This document shows positions 24,750 through 34,520 of a DNA stretch of 64,000 bases, piece after piece. The position numbers were made by a program, and so were the translations under genes. Location of the stretch: positions 124,001-188,000 of the forward strand of contig JADKKK010000035.1 in assembly GCA_016720545.1 (NCBI GenBank), given 5' to 3'. This stretch comes from Myxococcales bacterium. GTDB lineage: Bacteria > Myxococcota_A > Polyangia > Polyangiales > Polyangiaceae. Positions within the stretch are counted from its first letter, which is position 1. Each line of letters starts with the position of its first letter. A model generated the notes under the pieces. The model made no database searches and was not told the origin of the DNA. It worked only from the letters and a program-made list of their open reading frames with translations.

Positions 24750-27275
24750 ATGCCCACGCTCTACGACCGCCTCCCGCCGGACGGCGCGTCGCCCGACGCC
24801 GTGCTCGACGCGTTCCTCGGCCACGTGGCCGATCTTGGCCTCGACCTCTACCCCGCGCAGGAAGAGGCGATGCTCGAGCTCGCGGCCGACAACCACGTGA
24901 TCTTGGGCACACCGACGGGCTCCGGCAAGAGCCTCGTGGCCACCTTCGCGCACTTCCTCGCGCTCTCCGAGGGGCGTCGCTCGATCTACACGGCGCCCAT
25001 CAAGGCGCTCGCGAACGAGAAGTTCTTCGCCCTCTCGAAGGACTTCGGGAAGGACGCGGTGGGCCTCCTCACGGGGGACGCGAGCATCAACCCCGGCGCG
25101 CCGATCCTCTGCGCGACCGCCGAGATCTTGGCGAGCATGGCGCTGCGCGAGGGCGACCGCGCCGACCTCGGGCACGTGGTCATGGACGAGTTTCACTACT
25201 ACTCGGACAAGGAGCGCGGCGTGGCCTGGCAGGTGCCCCTGCTCGAGCTGTCCCACGTGCGGTTCTTGCTCATGTCGGCCACGCTCGGCGACGTCACGTT
25301 CTTCGAGCAAGACCTCGCGCGACGCACGGGGGCGGCGGTGCGCACCGTGCGAACGGCCGAGCGGCCCGTGCCGCTCACGTTCGAGTACCGCGACACCCCG
25401 CTCCACACCACCCTGAGCGAGCTCGTCGCCGCGGGCAAATCCCCGATCTATTTGGTTAATTTCACCCAGCGTGGCGCCGCGGAGGAGGCCCAGAACCTCA
25501 TGAGCGCCGACTTCTGCACGAAGGAAGAGAAGCGCACGATCGCCGACGCGATGCTCGGGACGCGCTTCGACACGCCCTTCGGCAAGGAGGTCCAGCGCTT
25601 CGTGCGGCACGGCGTGGGGCTCCACCACGCGGGGCTCCTGCCCAAGTACCGCCTGCTCGTGGAGAAGCTCGCGCAGCGCGGCCTGCTCAAGGTCATCTCC
25701 GGCACCGACACGCTCGGCGTCGGCGTGAACGTGCCCATCCGCACCGTGCTGTTCACCAAGCTGTGCAAGTACGACGGCGAGAAGACGGCGATCCTGACGG
25801 TGCGCGACTTCAAGCAGATCGCGGGGCGCGCCGGGCGTCGCGGCTTCGACACCGAGGGGCTCGTGGTGGCGCAGGCGCCCGAGCACGTGATCGAGAACCT
25901 CCGCCTCGAGGCGAAGGCCGCCGGCGATCCGAAGAAGCTCCGCAAGCTCGTGAGGCGCAAGCCGCCCGAGCGCGGCTACGTGCCGTGGGACAAGGCGACC
26001 TTCGACAAGCTCGTGGCGAGCAGCCCCGAGCCGCTCGTGTCGCGCTTCACGGTGTCGCACGGGATGCTGCTCGACGTGCTGACGCGCGAGGACGGCGGCT
26101 GCATGGCGATGGCGCGGCTCGTGAACCGCTCGCACGAGCGCACGGCCGAGAAGCGAAAGCTCGGGCGGGTGGCGCTCTCGCTCTACCGCTCACTGCTCGA
26201 CGCGCAGGTGCTGTGGCGCGTGCCCCAACCCGGAGGCGGCGCCCGCCTCACGCTCGCGGACGACCTGCAGCTCGACTTCGCGCTGAACCAGCCGCTCGCG
26301 CTCTACCTGCTGGAGACGCTGCCCCGCCTCGACCACGACCTCCCCACGCACGCCCTCGACGTGCTCACGGCGGTCGAGTCGATCTGCGAGAACCCCGACC
26401 CCATCCTGGTCAAGCAGCTCGACAAGGCCAAGCAGGCGAAGCTCGCCGAGCTGAAGGCCCAGGGGATGCCCTTCGACGAGCGCATCGCCGAGCTCGAGAA
26501 GGTGGAGCTGGTGGTCCCGAACCGCGAGCTCTCGTATCTCACGTTCAACGCGTTCAAGTCGCAACACCCCTGGGTGGCCGACCAGAACGTGCGCCCCAAG
26601 TCGATCGCGCGCGACATGATCGAACAGGTGCTCTCGTTCAACGAGTACGTGAAGGAGTACGGGCTCGAGCGGGTCGAGGGGCTGCTGCTCCGGTACCTCA
26701 GCGAGGTCTACAAGACCCTCGTGCAGTCGGTGCCCGACCTCGAGAAGACCGCCGCCATCGACGACGTGGTGATCACGCTGGGCGCCGTGGTTCGGCAGGC
26801 CGACTCGAGCCTCCTCGACGAGTGGGAGAAGATGCGCGACCCCGCGTACTTCGACGCGCTGAAGGCGCGCGACGAGTCGGCGCTGGCCCCGGTCGCGATG
26901 GGCCCGCCCGACATCACCGCCGGCGAGGGGTTTCTGGCGCTCGTGCGCAACGCGAGCTTCGCGCTCGTCCGGGCGCTCGCGCGGTACGAGCTCGCGACGG
27001 CGACGGAGCTCTGCCAGAACACCGCGATCGACGAGGCGGTGCTCGCGCGCGCGCTCGACGCGCTCGTGGCCGATCACGGCGCGCTCCGCATGGACGGCGA
27101 GGCCCGCAGCCCGAAGCACCTGACCGTCGAGCGCGGCGAGCACGTGTGGGAGCTGCGACAGGCGCTCGTCGGCGACGACGGCCCCACAGGGTGGGTGGTG
27201 CGCGCCAAGGTCGACCTCGAGGGCTCCCGGAGCGAGGGGCGCGTCGTGATGCGCGTGGAGGCGATCGAGCCCTGA
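24750..27275 (+). CDS. Ski2-like DEAD/DEAH-box helicase
   Basis: 841 residues. Helicase motifs in order: Q-like YPAQEEAML, Walker A GTPTGSGKS (~52-60), TAPIKALANEKF (Ia), DEFH (II), MSATLGD (III), VNFTQRGAAEEAQ (IV), SGTDTLGVGVNVP (V) and QIAGRAGRRGFDTEG (VI). The order and the DEFH box are those of Ski2/Mtr4-type RNA helicases. The remaining ~430 residues are a helical C-terminal region resembling the DUF3516 domain of bacterial members. The family unwinds RNA using ATP; the substrate in bacteria is not established. GAAGG lies six bases before ATG. Confidence 0.92.
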   Translation: MPTLYDRLPPDGASPDAVLDAFLGHVADLGLDLYPAQEEAMLELAADNHVILGTPTGSGKSLVATFAHFLALSEGRRSIYTAPIKALANEKFFALSKDFGKDAVGLLTGDASINPGAPILCATAEILASMALREGDRADLGHVVMDEFHYYSDKERGVAWQVPLLELSHVRFLLMSATLGDVTFFEQDLARRTGAAVRTVRTAERPVPLTFEYRDTPLHTTLSELVAAGKSPIYLVNFTQRGAAEEAQNLMSADFCTKEEKRTIADAMLGTRFDTPFGKEVQRFVRHGVGLHHAGLLPKYRLLVEKLAQRGLLKVISGTDTLGVGVNVPIRTVLFTKLCKYDGEKTAILTVRDFKQIAGRAGRRGFDTEGLVVAQAPEHVIENLRLEAKAAGDPKKLRKLVRRKPPERGYVPWDKATFDKLVASSPEPLVSRFTVSHGMLLDVLTREDGGCMAMARLVNRSHERTAEKRKLGRVALSLYRSLLDAQVLWRVPQPGGGARLTLADDLQLDFALNQPLALYLLETLPRLDHDLPTHALDVLTAVESICENPDPILVKQLDKAKQAKLAELKAQGMPFDERIAELEKVELVVPNRELSYLTFNAFKSQHPWVADQNVRPKSIARDMIEQVLSFNEYVKEYGLERVEGLLLRYLSEVYKTLVQSVPDLEKTAAIDDVVITLGAVVRQADSSLLDEWEKMRDPAYFDALKARDESALAPVAMGPPDITAGEGFLALVRNASFALVRALARYELATATELCQNTAIDEAVLARALDALVADHGALRMDGEARSPKHLTVERGEHVWELRQALVGDDGPTGWVVRAKVDLEGSRSEGRVVMRVEAIEP

Positions 27276-27364
27276 CACGGGGCCGCGCGCCTTCGACGTG
27301 GCCCGGCCTCGCGAAGTTGGCCCCGCTCGAGCGCCCCTGCCTATCGTTCGAACAGGAGGCCCCC

Positions 27365-27760
27365 ATGACCCTGCTCGCTCAACCCACTGTCCACCCGCTG
27401 CGCCGCAAAGGCTCTCGCCGTGCCCTCCACATCCCCTACGGGCAGGTCATCCGCGAGCGCGACTTTCGGGTCGTCTCGAACCTCACGGTGGATCTCTCGC
27501 CGTTCGGGGCGCTCGTGCAGGCCGATCGCCAGGTGCTGACCGGCGAAGAGGTCATTCTCTCGCTCCGCCCGGCGCGCCGCGAGCACTGGGTCGACGTCTT
27601 CGCGACCGTCACGCGTGTCCTCCACGGGCGCCGCAAGTACGACACCATGGGCCCCTGCCTCGGCCTGCAGTTCCATGGCGTGGACGCCGCGGCGAGGCGC
27701 GCGCTCTACGTGAACCTGGCGAGCCCGGAGCCCCGCGCGCTCCCGTCGCGCGCGCGCTAA
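27365..27760 (+). CDS. PilZ-domain protein (candidate c-di-GMP effector)
   Basis: 131 residues, ATG 27365 with a strong AGGAGG six bases upstream. The PilZ signature is a basic N-terminal motif (RRKGSRRALHIPYG, giving R-x3-R) and, about 22 residues later, DLSPFGALV, matching the D/N-x-S-x2-G motif. This pair binds cyclic di-GMP. A third conserved block, CLGLQFHGVD, follows near residue 100. It is a single-domain protein and probably acts by binding a partner. It lies 89 bp after the helicase gene and converges with the protease gene. Confidence 0.88.
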   Translation: MTLLAQPTVHPLRRKGSRRALHIPYGQVIRERDFRVVSNLTVDLSPFGALVQADRQVLTGEEVILSLRPARREHWVDVFATVTRVLHGRRKYDTMGPCLGLQFHGVDAAARRALYVNLASPEPRALPSRAR

Positions 27761-27768
27761 AGAATGGG

Positions 27769-27786
27769 GCCGCCGGGCGCGGCGGC
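27769..27786. terminator. Hairpin between convergent PilZ and protease genes
   Basis: GCCGCC and GGCGGC arms with a six-base loop lie between stops at 27760 and 27792. There is no U-tract on either side. Plausible as a shared transcription end only. Confidence 0.35.
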
Positions 27787-27791
27787 TCGCG

Positions 27792-29335
27792 TCAGCCCCT
27801 CGGCCGCCCCTCTCGGCGTCGGGCCCTGCGGCCGGCGAGCCCGAGCGCGAGCCCGAAGAGCGCCGCGAGCGACGCCGAGCGAAGGGCGCCGGCGACGCGC
27901 CCACGACCTCGCAACCGCAGCTCTCGGTGGTGGTGGTCGTCGTCGCGGCTCCGGCCGGAACGGGCTTGCCGTCGGGCCCCACCGGGCCGCCCGGCGTCGG
28001 CTGACCGCCCTCGACGATCGGGTCGGACGCGCACTCGGTCTTGCACTTGGTGGTCGCGCAGTCGGCCACGGCCTTCCGGAGCTTGTTGGCGGCGCAGCTC
28101 GGATCCGCGGACGCGCCCGCGCGAAGGCACAGGAGGCAGTCGGCGTCCCCCGCGCACGCCCCCACCGCGTCGCAGCACGCCCCCTCGGTGCAGGCGCCAC
28201 ACGCGTCGCGCGGGAGGGCGAAGCCGCACTTCGGGGCGCTGCGGCACTCGATGAAGCACAGAGGCTTGCACACGGTCTCGCCGCACGTGCAGTACACGGC
28301 GGCGTTGAACTTCGCGATGGCCCTCGGGTGTCTGTTCTCGCAGTCGGTCACGCACGTCGCCGACGAGCACTTCTGCTGGCACTCCGCGAGCTTCTCGCAC
28401 TCGGGGTCGGTGAAGCACTCCGCCTGCTTCTGCGCGCACGGGTTGTCGCCCGAAGTCTCGGCGCGCGTGCACGAGTCGCAGGACTCGGCCGGCGGCGCCT
28501 TGGCGAGCTGCTGCTGGATGAACGTGTACACCGACGAGAAGGTGACGCGGACGCTGTAGGCCTGCTGGGTGCAGTCGCCGTTGACGTACGAGTGGATGCC
28601 GACGACGCGCTCCGCCGTGCCAGTGCCCCGGAGCGCTGGGCCGCCGCTGTCGCCCTGGCAAATGTTGCCCGACTGGAACCGGTACCCGATGTGCGTCGAG
28701 TCGAGCTCCTGGACGGCGAGCCGAATGTTCTTCCGCGTGGTGTTGTCGCCACCGGATGCGCCGGCCGGCGTGGTTCGGCCGTAGCCGACGCTCGTGAGCG
28801 TGGTACCGAGAGAGAGCTGATCGGGGGAGGCGGTGATCGGGATGACCGGCGTGCCGCTGTTCACGCCGAGCACGCGCACGACGGCGACGTCGTAGTTCGA
28901 CGCGACGTCGCCGTTGTAGCTGGGGTGAGCCGCGTAATCGAGCACGGCGAAGCGCTTGGCGCTCGCGCTGTTGTAGTCGGGGCCCATGAACACGATGCTC
29001 GGCGGGATCGTCACGCAGTGCGCGGCCGTGAGCACGTAGCCCACCTTCCCCACCGTCTTCACGATGGTGCCGGTGCATGCGCCGGCCTGGGCACCCTGTT
29101 GGCCATAGATCGCCACCACCGCATCGTGCGTGCTGTCCGCCGCGCCACCGATGATCGGGTTCGCGGTGGCGCCGAGCTCCGGGGCATCGACAGGCGCGCT
29201 CGACGCGCACCCGGTGGCGCCCGCGACGATCGGGACGAGCGCCGCGAGCGCCGCGAGCGCGACCACGGTCGGCGACACGCGGGCGTTCGAGGGGGGTCGG
29301 GAGACGAGCTGCGTGCGTTCGGTCACTAGAGTCAC
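27792..29335 (-). CDS. Secreted trypsin-like serine protease with Cys-rich C-terminus and MYXO-CTERM-like tail (1-nt frameshift near 27880)
   Basis: The signal region VALAALAALVPIVAGATGCASS is followed by an S1 peptidase: N-terminal IIGG of the mature enzyme, His in VLTAAHC, Asp in NYDVAVVRV, Ser in QGDSGGP. A Cys-rich region of about 28 cysteines and a Thr-rich linker precede CGCEVVGAS. The expected hydrophobic-basic tail ALFGLALGLAGRRARRRE is present but in another frame, ending at a TGA at 27792; one missing base around 27877-27886 explains this. Read as it stands, the frame runs on to 27341, antisense through the PilZ gene. The start is uncertain: GTG at 29335 or 29326 fits the signal peptide, and a GTG at 29422 is also open. 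MYXO-CTERM tails direct surface sorting in myxobacteria. Confidence 0.8.
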
Positions 29336-29475
29336 AGGAGGCCTTTCGTCCAAGCGCGGCGTGCGACGCGTTACTCTACGGGACAGCTCGCCAAAATCTT
29401 CTTTCACCGCGGGAAGTTTCACACTTTTGTTCCCCGGTGCGCCCGCGGAGCGCCGCGAGGGGCCATAATCGTCGA

Positions 29476-31176
29476 ATGTCCCGACGCAGCGAACTCATCC
29501 AGGCCGCCCAAGGAAAGCGCGACTGCGACCTCGTCCTCGAGAACGCGCGCTGGCTCGACGTCTTCACGGCCACCTTTCGCGAGGGGCACCTCGCCGTGTA
29601 CGACGGGGCCATCGTAGGCGTCGGCCCGGAAGCGCGCCTGCCAGCCAAGCGCGTCGTCGACCTCGGCGGGAAGGCCGTCGTACCAGGCTTCATCGACGCG
29701 CACGTGCACCTCGAGAGCTCGCTGATGACCCCGTCGAACTTCCAACGGTGCGTGCTCCCGAAGGGCACGACGACCGCGGTGTGCGATCCCCACGAGCTCG
29801 CGAACGTGCTCGGCGCGCCCGGCGTTCGCTACTTCCTGGAGGCGAGCGAGACCCTCGGACTCTCGCTGAAGGTCATGATGAGCTCGTGCGTGCCGGCGAC
29901 GACGTTCGAGACCAACGGCGGCGGCTCGCTGTCCGCGGCCGAGCTCTCGGCGCTCGCGGCGCACCCCTCCGCGCTCGGGCTCGCCGAGGTCATGAACGTC
30001 CCCGGTGTGCTCCACGGCGATCCCTCGCTCCTCGAGAAGCTCGACGCCTTCGAGGGCCGACCGATCGATGGCCACTGTCCGCTGCTGCGGGGCCAGGCGC
30101 TGAGCGCGTACGCCGCGGCGGGTATCTCGAGCTGCCACGAGAGCTCGGAGCTCGAAGAGGCCCGCGAGAAGCTCTCCAAGGGCGTTCGCGTGTGGATCCG
30201 CGAGGGGAGCGTGGCGAAGGACCTCGACGCCTTGCTGCCCCTGCTCGACCTCGCGAGCTCCACGAGCCTGGGGTTCTGCACCGACGACCGCAACCCGCTC
30301 GATATCGCGCGGGAGGGCCACGTCGACCACCTCGTGCGCAGCGCGATCGCGAGGGGTGTGCCGCCCGAGGTCGTCTTTCGCACAGCCTCTTACAGCGTCG
30401 CCTCCCACTATGGCCTGGCGTCGCACGCCGCACGCGCGCGCGTGGGAGCGATCGCTCCGGGTTTCACCGCCGACCTCGTGGTGCTCGGTGACGTCCAGAC
30501 CTGCGCGATCGACGCCGTGTACAAGGCGGGCAAGCTCGCCGAGGAGGTGCTCGCGTCGCAGGTCGCGGGCGCCGGCGCCCGCACGGGCAACACGGTCCGT
30601 TGCGCGCTGCCCGAGGCGAGTGAGCTCGAGGGTCCGGCCGGGCAGGTTCACGTGATCGGGGTCCGGCACGGGCGCATACTGACGGATCGCTCGGTGGAGG
30701 ACTCGGCGGCGCGCGGCGTGGCGCGGCTCTCGGTGCTCGAGCGGCACGGGCACGGGCGCCCGCCGTCGAACGGATACGTGCGCGGCTTCGGCGAACGCTT
30801 CGCCGGCGCCATCGCGTCTAGCGTCGGGCACGACAGCCACAACCTCATCGTGGTCGGCAGCGACACGTCCGACATGCGTCGCGCACTCGCGGCTCTCGCC
30901 GCGCTGGGCGGCGGCTTCGTGGTCGTGCGCCGCGGCGAGGTGCTCGCGGAGCTGGCCTTGCCGGAAGGTGGGCTCATGTCGGCGGCCTCGCCCGAGGAGC
31001 TGAAGGTCGCGCTCGAAGGACTGCACGGCGCGAGCCGCGCGGTCGGCTGCGAGCTGCCCGAGCCCTTCCTGCAGCTCGCCTTCCTGAGCCTCCCGGTCAT
31101 CCCCTCACTCAAGCTGACCGATCACGGGCTCATGGACGTCGACCGCTTCGAGCTCATCCCGGTGAGGGCGGCGTGA
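29476..31176 (+). CDS. ade: Adenine deaminase
   Basis: 566 residues. An amidohydrolase with the metal motif DAHVHLESSLM (residues ~75-84), the adenine-deaminase block FQRCVLPKGTTTAVCDPHELANVLG, GHCPLL (metal His), and a C-terminal SVGHDSHNLIVVG segment typical of AdeC. It converts adenine to hypoxanthine and ammonia for purine salvage, and needs divalent metal. The length equals the family norm. It overlaps the next gene by four bases (GTGA). No other purine genes are nearby. Confidence 0.95.
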   Translation: MSRRSELIQAAQGKRDCDLVLENARWLDVFTATFREGHLAVYDGAIVGVGPEARLPAKRVVDLGGKAVVPGFIDAHVHLESSLMTPSNFQRCVLPKGTTTAVCDPHELANVLGAPGVRYFLEASETLGLSLKVMMSSCVPATTFETNGGGSLSAAELSALAAHPSALGLAEVMNVPGVLHGDPSLLEKLDAFEGRPIDGHCPLLRGQALSAYAAAGISSCHESSELEEAREKLSKGVRVWIREGSVAKDLDALLPLLDLASSTSLGFCTDDRNPLDIAREGHVDHLVRSAIARGVPPEVVFRTASYSVASHYGLASHAARARVGAIAPGFTADLVVLGDVQTCAIDAVYKAGKLAEEVLASQVAGAGARTGNTVRCALPEASELEGPAGQVHVIGVRHGRILTDRSVEDSAARGVARLSVLERHGHGRPPSNGYVRGFGERFAGAIASSVGHDSHNLIVVGSDTSDMRRALAALAALGGGFVVVRRGEVLAELALPEGGLMSAASPEELKVALEGLHGASRAVGCELPEPFLQLAFLSLPVIPSLKLTDHGLMDVDRFELIPVRAA

Positions 31177-31544
31177 GCGGCTCGGACGGGGGCGAGCCGC
31201 GCCCCTCCAGCCACCCAACGCGCCCGCCCAGCATCTCCACGGCGCCCCCCACTCGAGCGCGCGCGGACGTGTCGCTCCGGGCCGTGCCGACGCGCGTGGA
31301 GAGCCCCGACGCGGGGCACACTCTCGACGTGCGCGCCGCGTTCGTGTGGCTCCACGCCGATGGCCGCGAAGACCTCGCCTCGATAGGAGAGCTGACCTCG
31401 CTGCCGCTCGAGGAGGTGCTGCACGTCTTCAGCGGGCTCATGCGCGACGGGCTCGTGACGCTCGCCATGCCGGCAGACGGCCGGGACGATGCGGCGCACG
31501 CCCCCCGCGAGGCCCACACCACGAGCCCGCCGCCGCTCGAGTAG
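31173..31544 (+). CDS. Small winged-helix-like protein coupled to adenine deaminase
   Basis: 123 residues from a GTG that overlaps the adenine-deaminase stop. The first ~50 residues are disordered (Ser/Pro/Arg). Residues ~52-100 (VRAAFVWLHADGREDLASIGELTSLPLEEVLHVFSGLMRDGLVTL) look like a winged helix: two helices then a recognition-type helix and wing. The C-terminus is again disordered. It may bind DNA or a protein, and its overlap with ade suggests linked expression. I do not recognise a named family. Confidence 0.6.
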   Translation: MSGSDGGEPRPSSHPTRPPSISTAPPTRARADVSLRAVPTRVESPDAGHTLDVRAAFVWLHADGREDLASIGELTSLPLEEVLHVFSGLMRDGLVTLAMPADGRDDAAHAPREAHTTSPPPLE

Positions 31545-31564
31545 TCGAACTGGCGGACCGCGCC

Positions 31565-34321
31565 TCAGGCGAGGCGCGACGCCTCGCGATGCACGCTTCG
31601 CCGCGCGAGCAGGCGCTCGACGTCGGGGTTGGCTCGAAACGCCCGCAGCGAGCGCTCCGCGCGGGTGCGCACGAACGACCGCGGATCGTCGAGGAGGCGA
31701 ATCAGCTCCGGCACCACGCGGGGATCGTCGGGAGGATCGTCGGCGACGACGGCGCGGACGTGGGGATCGGTCGAGGAGAGCCCCTCGATGAGCGCGACGT
31801 TGCCGCGCGGATCCCCCATGCGCTTGAGCGCTTTGCAGAACCACACGAGGTGGTGAGGGGCGTCGTCGTACTCGTACGTGGAGGTGAGCGGCTCTTCGAA
31901 CAGGCGCCGAATCGAGCGGACCAGCGGCCCCACGCTGGAGGGATGCCCAATGTCCGCGATGCGGAGGGCCACGTTGTAGCGAAACACGCCGTTCTTGTCG
32001 TGGAGCGCCTGGTGGAGCGCGTCGAGGCCGCGGCGCTCGATCGACGGCAGCTCCATCTTGTAGTACGGGCGAACCCGCGGCACGCGCTGCCCGCGCAGCC
32101 GAAACGCCTCCGTCGCGGCGTGACGGACCGCGTGATCGTCGAGCGTGACGAAGTACCTCACCGCGTCCATGTCGAACTCGGCGCCGCCGAGCTCCGCGAG
32201 GCAGCGGAACGCCCACACGCGGCGCCTCGAGGTCTCCTCGCGCTTGAAGCCGGGCTCCCAGATCGCGCGCTCGAGCGCGCCCTCGAAGTCGAGCACCGCG
32301 CTCCCTGCGGCCGCGCTGGCGGCGCCCTCGCCGAGCTTCGCGAGGGCCGCGACGCGCACGACGTCGGCCGCCTTGTCGGCTAGCTCCACCGCCCGCAGCG
32401 TGTCGCGCGACGGCCCCTCCTCGACGCCGGTCGAGAGCTGACCCAGCGCCCACACCAGCTCGGCCGGCACGCCATCCCGCAGCGTTGCCGCGAGGCGCGT
32501 GAGCTCGCGCATGCGTGGCGCGGCGGGACCGAAGCGGAGGCGCCCGAGCGCCTCGGCGCACGTCGACACGATGGGGCGCACCTCGAGGCTCTGCGAGCGC
32601 AGCAGCTCGTGAATCGGGCCGGCGGCGGCCGCGTCGCCGAGAACGCCGAGGGTTGCCACGAGCTCTTTCACGAGCGGCCCGCGCTCGAGCCCCTCCTTCC
32701 AGTCGCGGAGGGGGTTGTCGGCGAGCAGGGCGAGCAGGCGCGGCACCGCCGGGCGCGCGCCGAGCGCTCGCAGCGCGGACACCACGCTGGTCTCGACGTG
32801 CCGGTACCGCTGTGACGGGCGATCGAGCAGGGAGAGCAACGGCGGGATCGCGCGGGCGTCGCCGAGCGCGCCGAGCATGTCGATCGCGCGCAGGTCCTCG
32901 CGGAGCGCTCGCCCAACGAGGAGCGGCACGAGCACGGGGCGGCCATGCGCGCCGAGCGCGAGCAGCGCCTCCTCGCGCTCGTTCGGCAGCACGGCGTTGT
33001 CGTGCACGTGCCCGTCCTGGTCGATGTAGTCGATCGCCGCGAGCCCGCACTCGAGCTCCGGACGCTCGCCAAGCCTCGCGAAGATCGCGCGGTGGGTGCC
33101 CTCGTCGCCGAGCCTCTCCCACGCGCGACGTTCGAGATCGTCGAGCGAACGCGCACGGAGGGTCTGGGCGCTCGGCGACGGCGCAACGGCAGGCGTGCGC
33201 TCCGAGCCAGGCGCGCGAGGACGCGCGCGCGACGAGGGCGGCGACGTGAGCCCGAGCGAGAGGAACGCTCCACGCGCCTGGCTCAGGCTACCCAGCGCGC
33301 CGAGTGTGTCACGCCGCCCGTGGGCCACGTCGTCGAAGAACCTCGCGGCGTCGGCGATGAGCCTGGCGGGGCTCGCCAAGCACACCTCGATGGCCTCGGC
33401 GAGGCGGCGGTGGTCCTCGAAGAAGTAGCTGCGGAAGAGCGCGTAGAGGGCCGTCGGGACCTGGCTGGGCATGGCCCGGACGAAGCGCTCCCACACCGCG
33501 CGAGTGGGCTGCGCATTGTGCCGCGGCGAAAATAGGCGTCGCACGTCGTCGAGGGAGAAGACGCCATCGTCGGCGAGGAGCCCGTGGATCCACAACGCCC
33601 GGAGGAAGCGCTGGAGCGTCGCCGAGCGCGGCGCCACGTAGGGCGCGCCCGCGCGTCGCGTCACCTTCTCGAGCTCCGCGAACGGCGACCGCCGCGCGAC
33701 GTGGGGCCGGAGGCGCTCCGCGCACGCGCCGAAGCCGGGCTCGTCGATCTCGCCGGCCCGGCGCCCGCCCACCAGCGCCGCCGCGTACGCGAACGACGAC
33801 AGGTCGCGGGTGAGAGGCCCCACGAGCGCGCGCTTGACCCACGAGAACCCGAACACCGCGTCGCGGCTCACGAGGCGCGGGGTGCGAGAGAGCGGCTCGT
33901 CGAGCCCCTCGTCGAGCGCGACGTAGAACGTCTCGCCGAGGTCGGAGCGCGCGATGGGGAGCGCCCCGATCAGGAGGCCGAGCAGCGCGCCCGAGCCGCT
34001 GTGCCGCACGAACGCGTCGAACGCGTTGTCGTCGGTACCCTCGGGAAAGCGGAGCAGGTCGAAGTCGGCCAGCACCGGACGCAGCGACGCGAGCGTCGTG
34101 AAGCCGACGAGGTCACGCGGTGGGGGGAAGCCGAACGCGTGGCCGAAGTCGGAGACGAACCTCACCGCTTGAGGCGACGGCTCGCGCACGAAGCGCTCGA
34201 GGAACGACGTAGGGCTCTCCGCGAGCACGCGCGCCGCGACCGCGCGGCCACGATGCGCGAGCCGAGCCTCGAGCGAGGTCGGCTCCGATCGTTGCGAGGC
34301 TTCGGTCTGCAATGCACCCAT
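31565..34321 (-). CDS. Large HEAT-repeat protein
   Basis: 918 residues. The N-terminal ~330 residues form a separate region of unknown type (for example FVREPSPQAVRFVSDFGHAFGFPP). A Pro/Ser/Arg-rich linker lies at ~355-385. From ~390 to the end are successive helix pairs with HEAT/PBS-lyase character: RPVLVPLLVGRAL, AIPPLLSLLDRPSQRYRH, ALRALGARPAVPRLLALLAD, VWALGQLS, ALIEGLSSTDPHVRA and VPELIRLLDDPRSFVRTRA. HEAT arrays are protein-binding scaffolds. There is no signal peptide or membrane segment, so it is cytoplasmic. Partner and role are unknown. Confidence 0.78.
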   Translation of the reverse strand: MGALQTEASQRSEPTSLEARLAHRGRAVAARVLAESPTSFLERFVREPSPQAVRFVSDFGHAFGFPPPRDLVGFTTLASLRPVLADFDLLRFPEGTDDNAFDAFVRHSGSGALLGLLIGALPIARSDLGETFYVALDEGLDEPLSRTPRLVSRDAVFGFSWVKRALVGPLTRDLSSFAYAAALVGGRRAGEIDEPGFGACAERLRPHVARRSPFAELEKVTRRAGAPYVAPRSATLQRFLRALWIHGLLADDGVFSLDDVRRLFSPRHNAQPTRAVWERFVRAMPSQVPTALYALFRSYFFEDHRRLAEAIEVCLASPARLIADAARFFDDVAHGRRDTLGALGSLSQARGAFLSLGLTSPPSSRARPRAPGSERTPAVAPSPSAQTLRARSLDDLERRAWERLGDEGTHRAIFARLGERPELECGLAAIDYIDQDGHVHDNAVLPNEREEALLALGAHGRPVLVPLLVGRALREDLRAIDMLGALGDARAIPPLLSLLDRPSQRYRHVETSVVSALRALGARPAVPRLLALLADNPLRDWKEGLERGPLVKELVATLGVLGDAAAAGPIHELLRSQSLEVRPIVSTCAEALGRLRFGPAAPRMRELTRLAATLRDGVPAELVWALGQLSTGVEEGPSRDTLRAVELADKAADVVRVAALAKLGEGAASAAAGSAVLDFEGALERAIWEPGFKREETSRRRVWAFRCLAELGGAEFDMDAVRYFVTLDDHAVRHAATEAFRLRGQRVPRVRPYYKMELPSIERRGLDALHQALHDKNGVFRYNVALRIADIGHPSSVGPLVRSIRRLFEEPLTSTYEYDDAPHHLVWFCKALKRMGDPRGNVALIEGLSSTDPHVRAVVADDPPDDPRVVPELIRLLDDPRSFVRTRAERSLRAFRANPDVERLLARRSVHREASRLA

Positions 34322-34520
34322 GAGTGTCGTCGCTCGGCGTCACGCGCGATCTCGCGCGGCCCCCCGCAGAGAGAATGGTCGTGGACGATCGCCCGCGGGT
34401 CAACGAGAGACGATCCGTTCAGTCCGACGAGGTGCGCCAAGCGACGACACCTACCCCGTCCCGCGATCGTGACGCACCACGACGCGCCCGCTGCGCGCTT
34501 GGAGTAGGCTGACGCCACGC

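Noticed and set aside
23049..26135. Long minus-strand open frame opposite the amine oxidase, acyltransferase and helicase genes
   Set aside because: Spans three genes with intact family motifs on the other strand; shadow frame.
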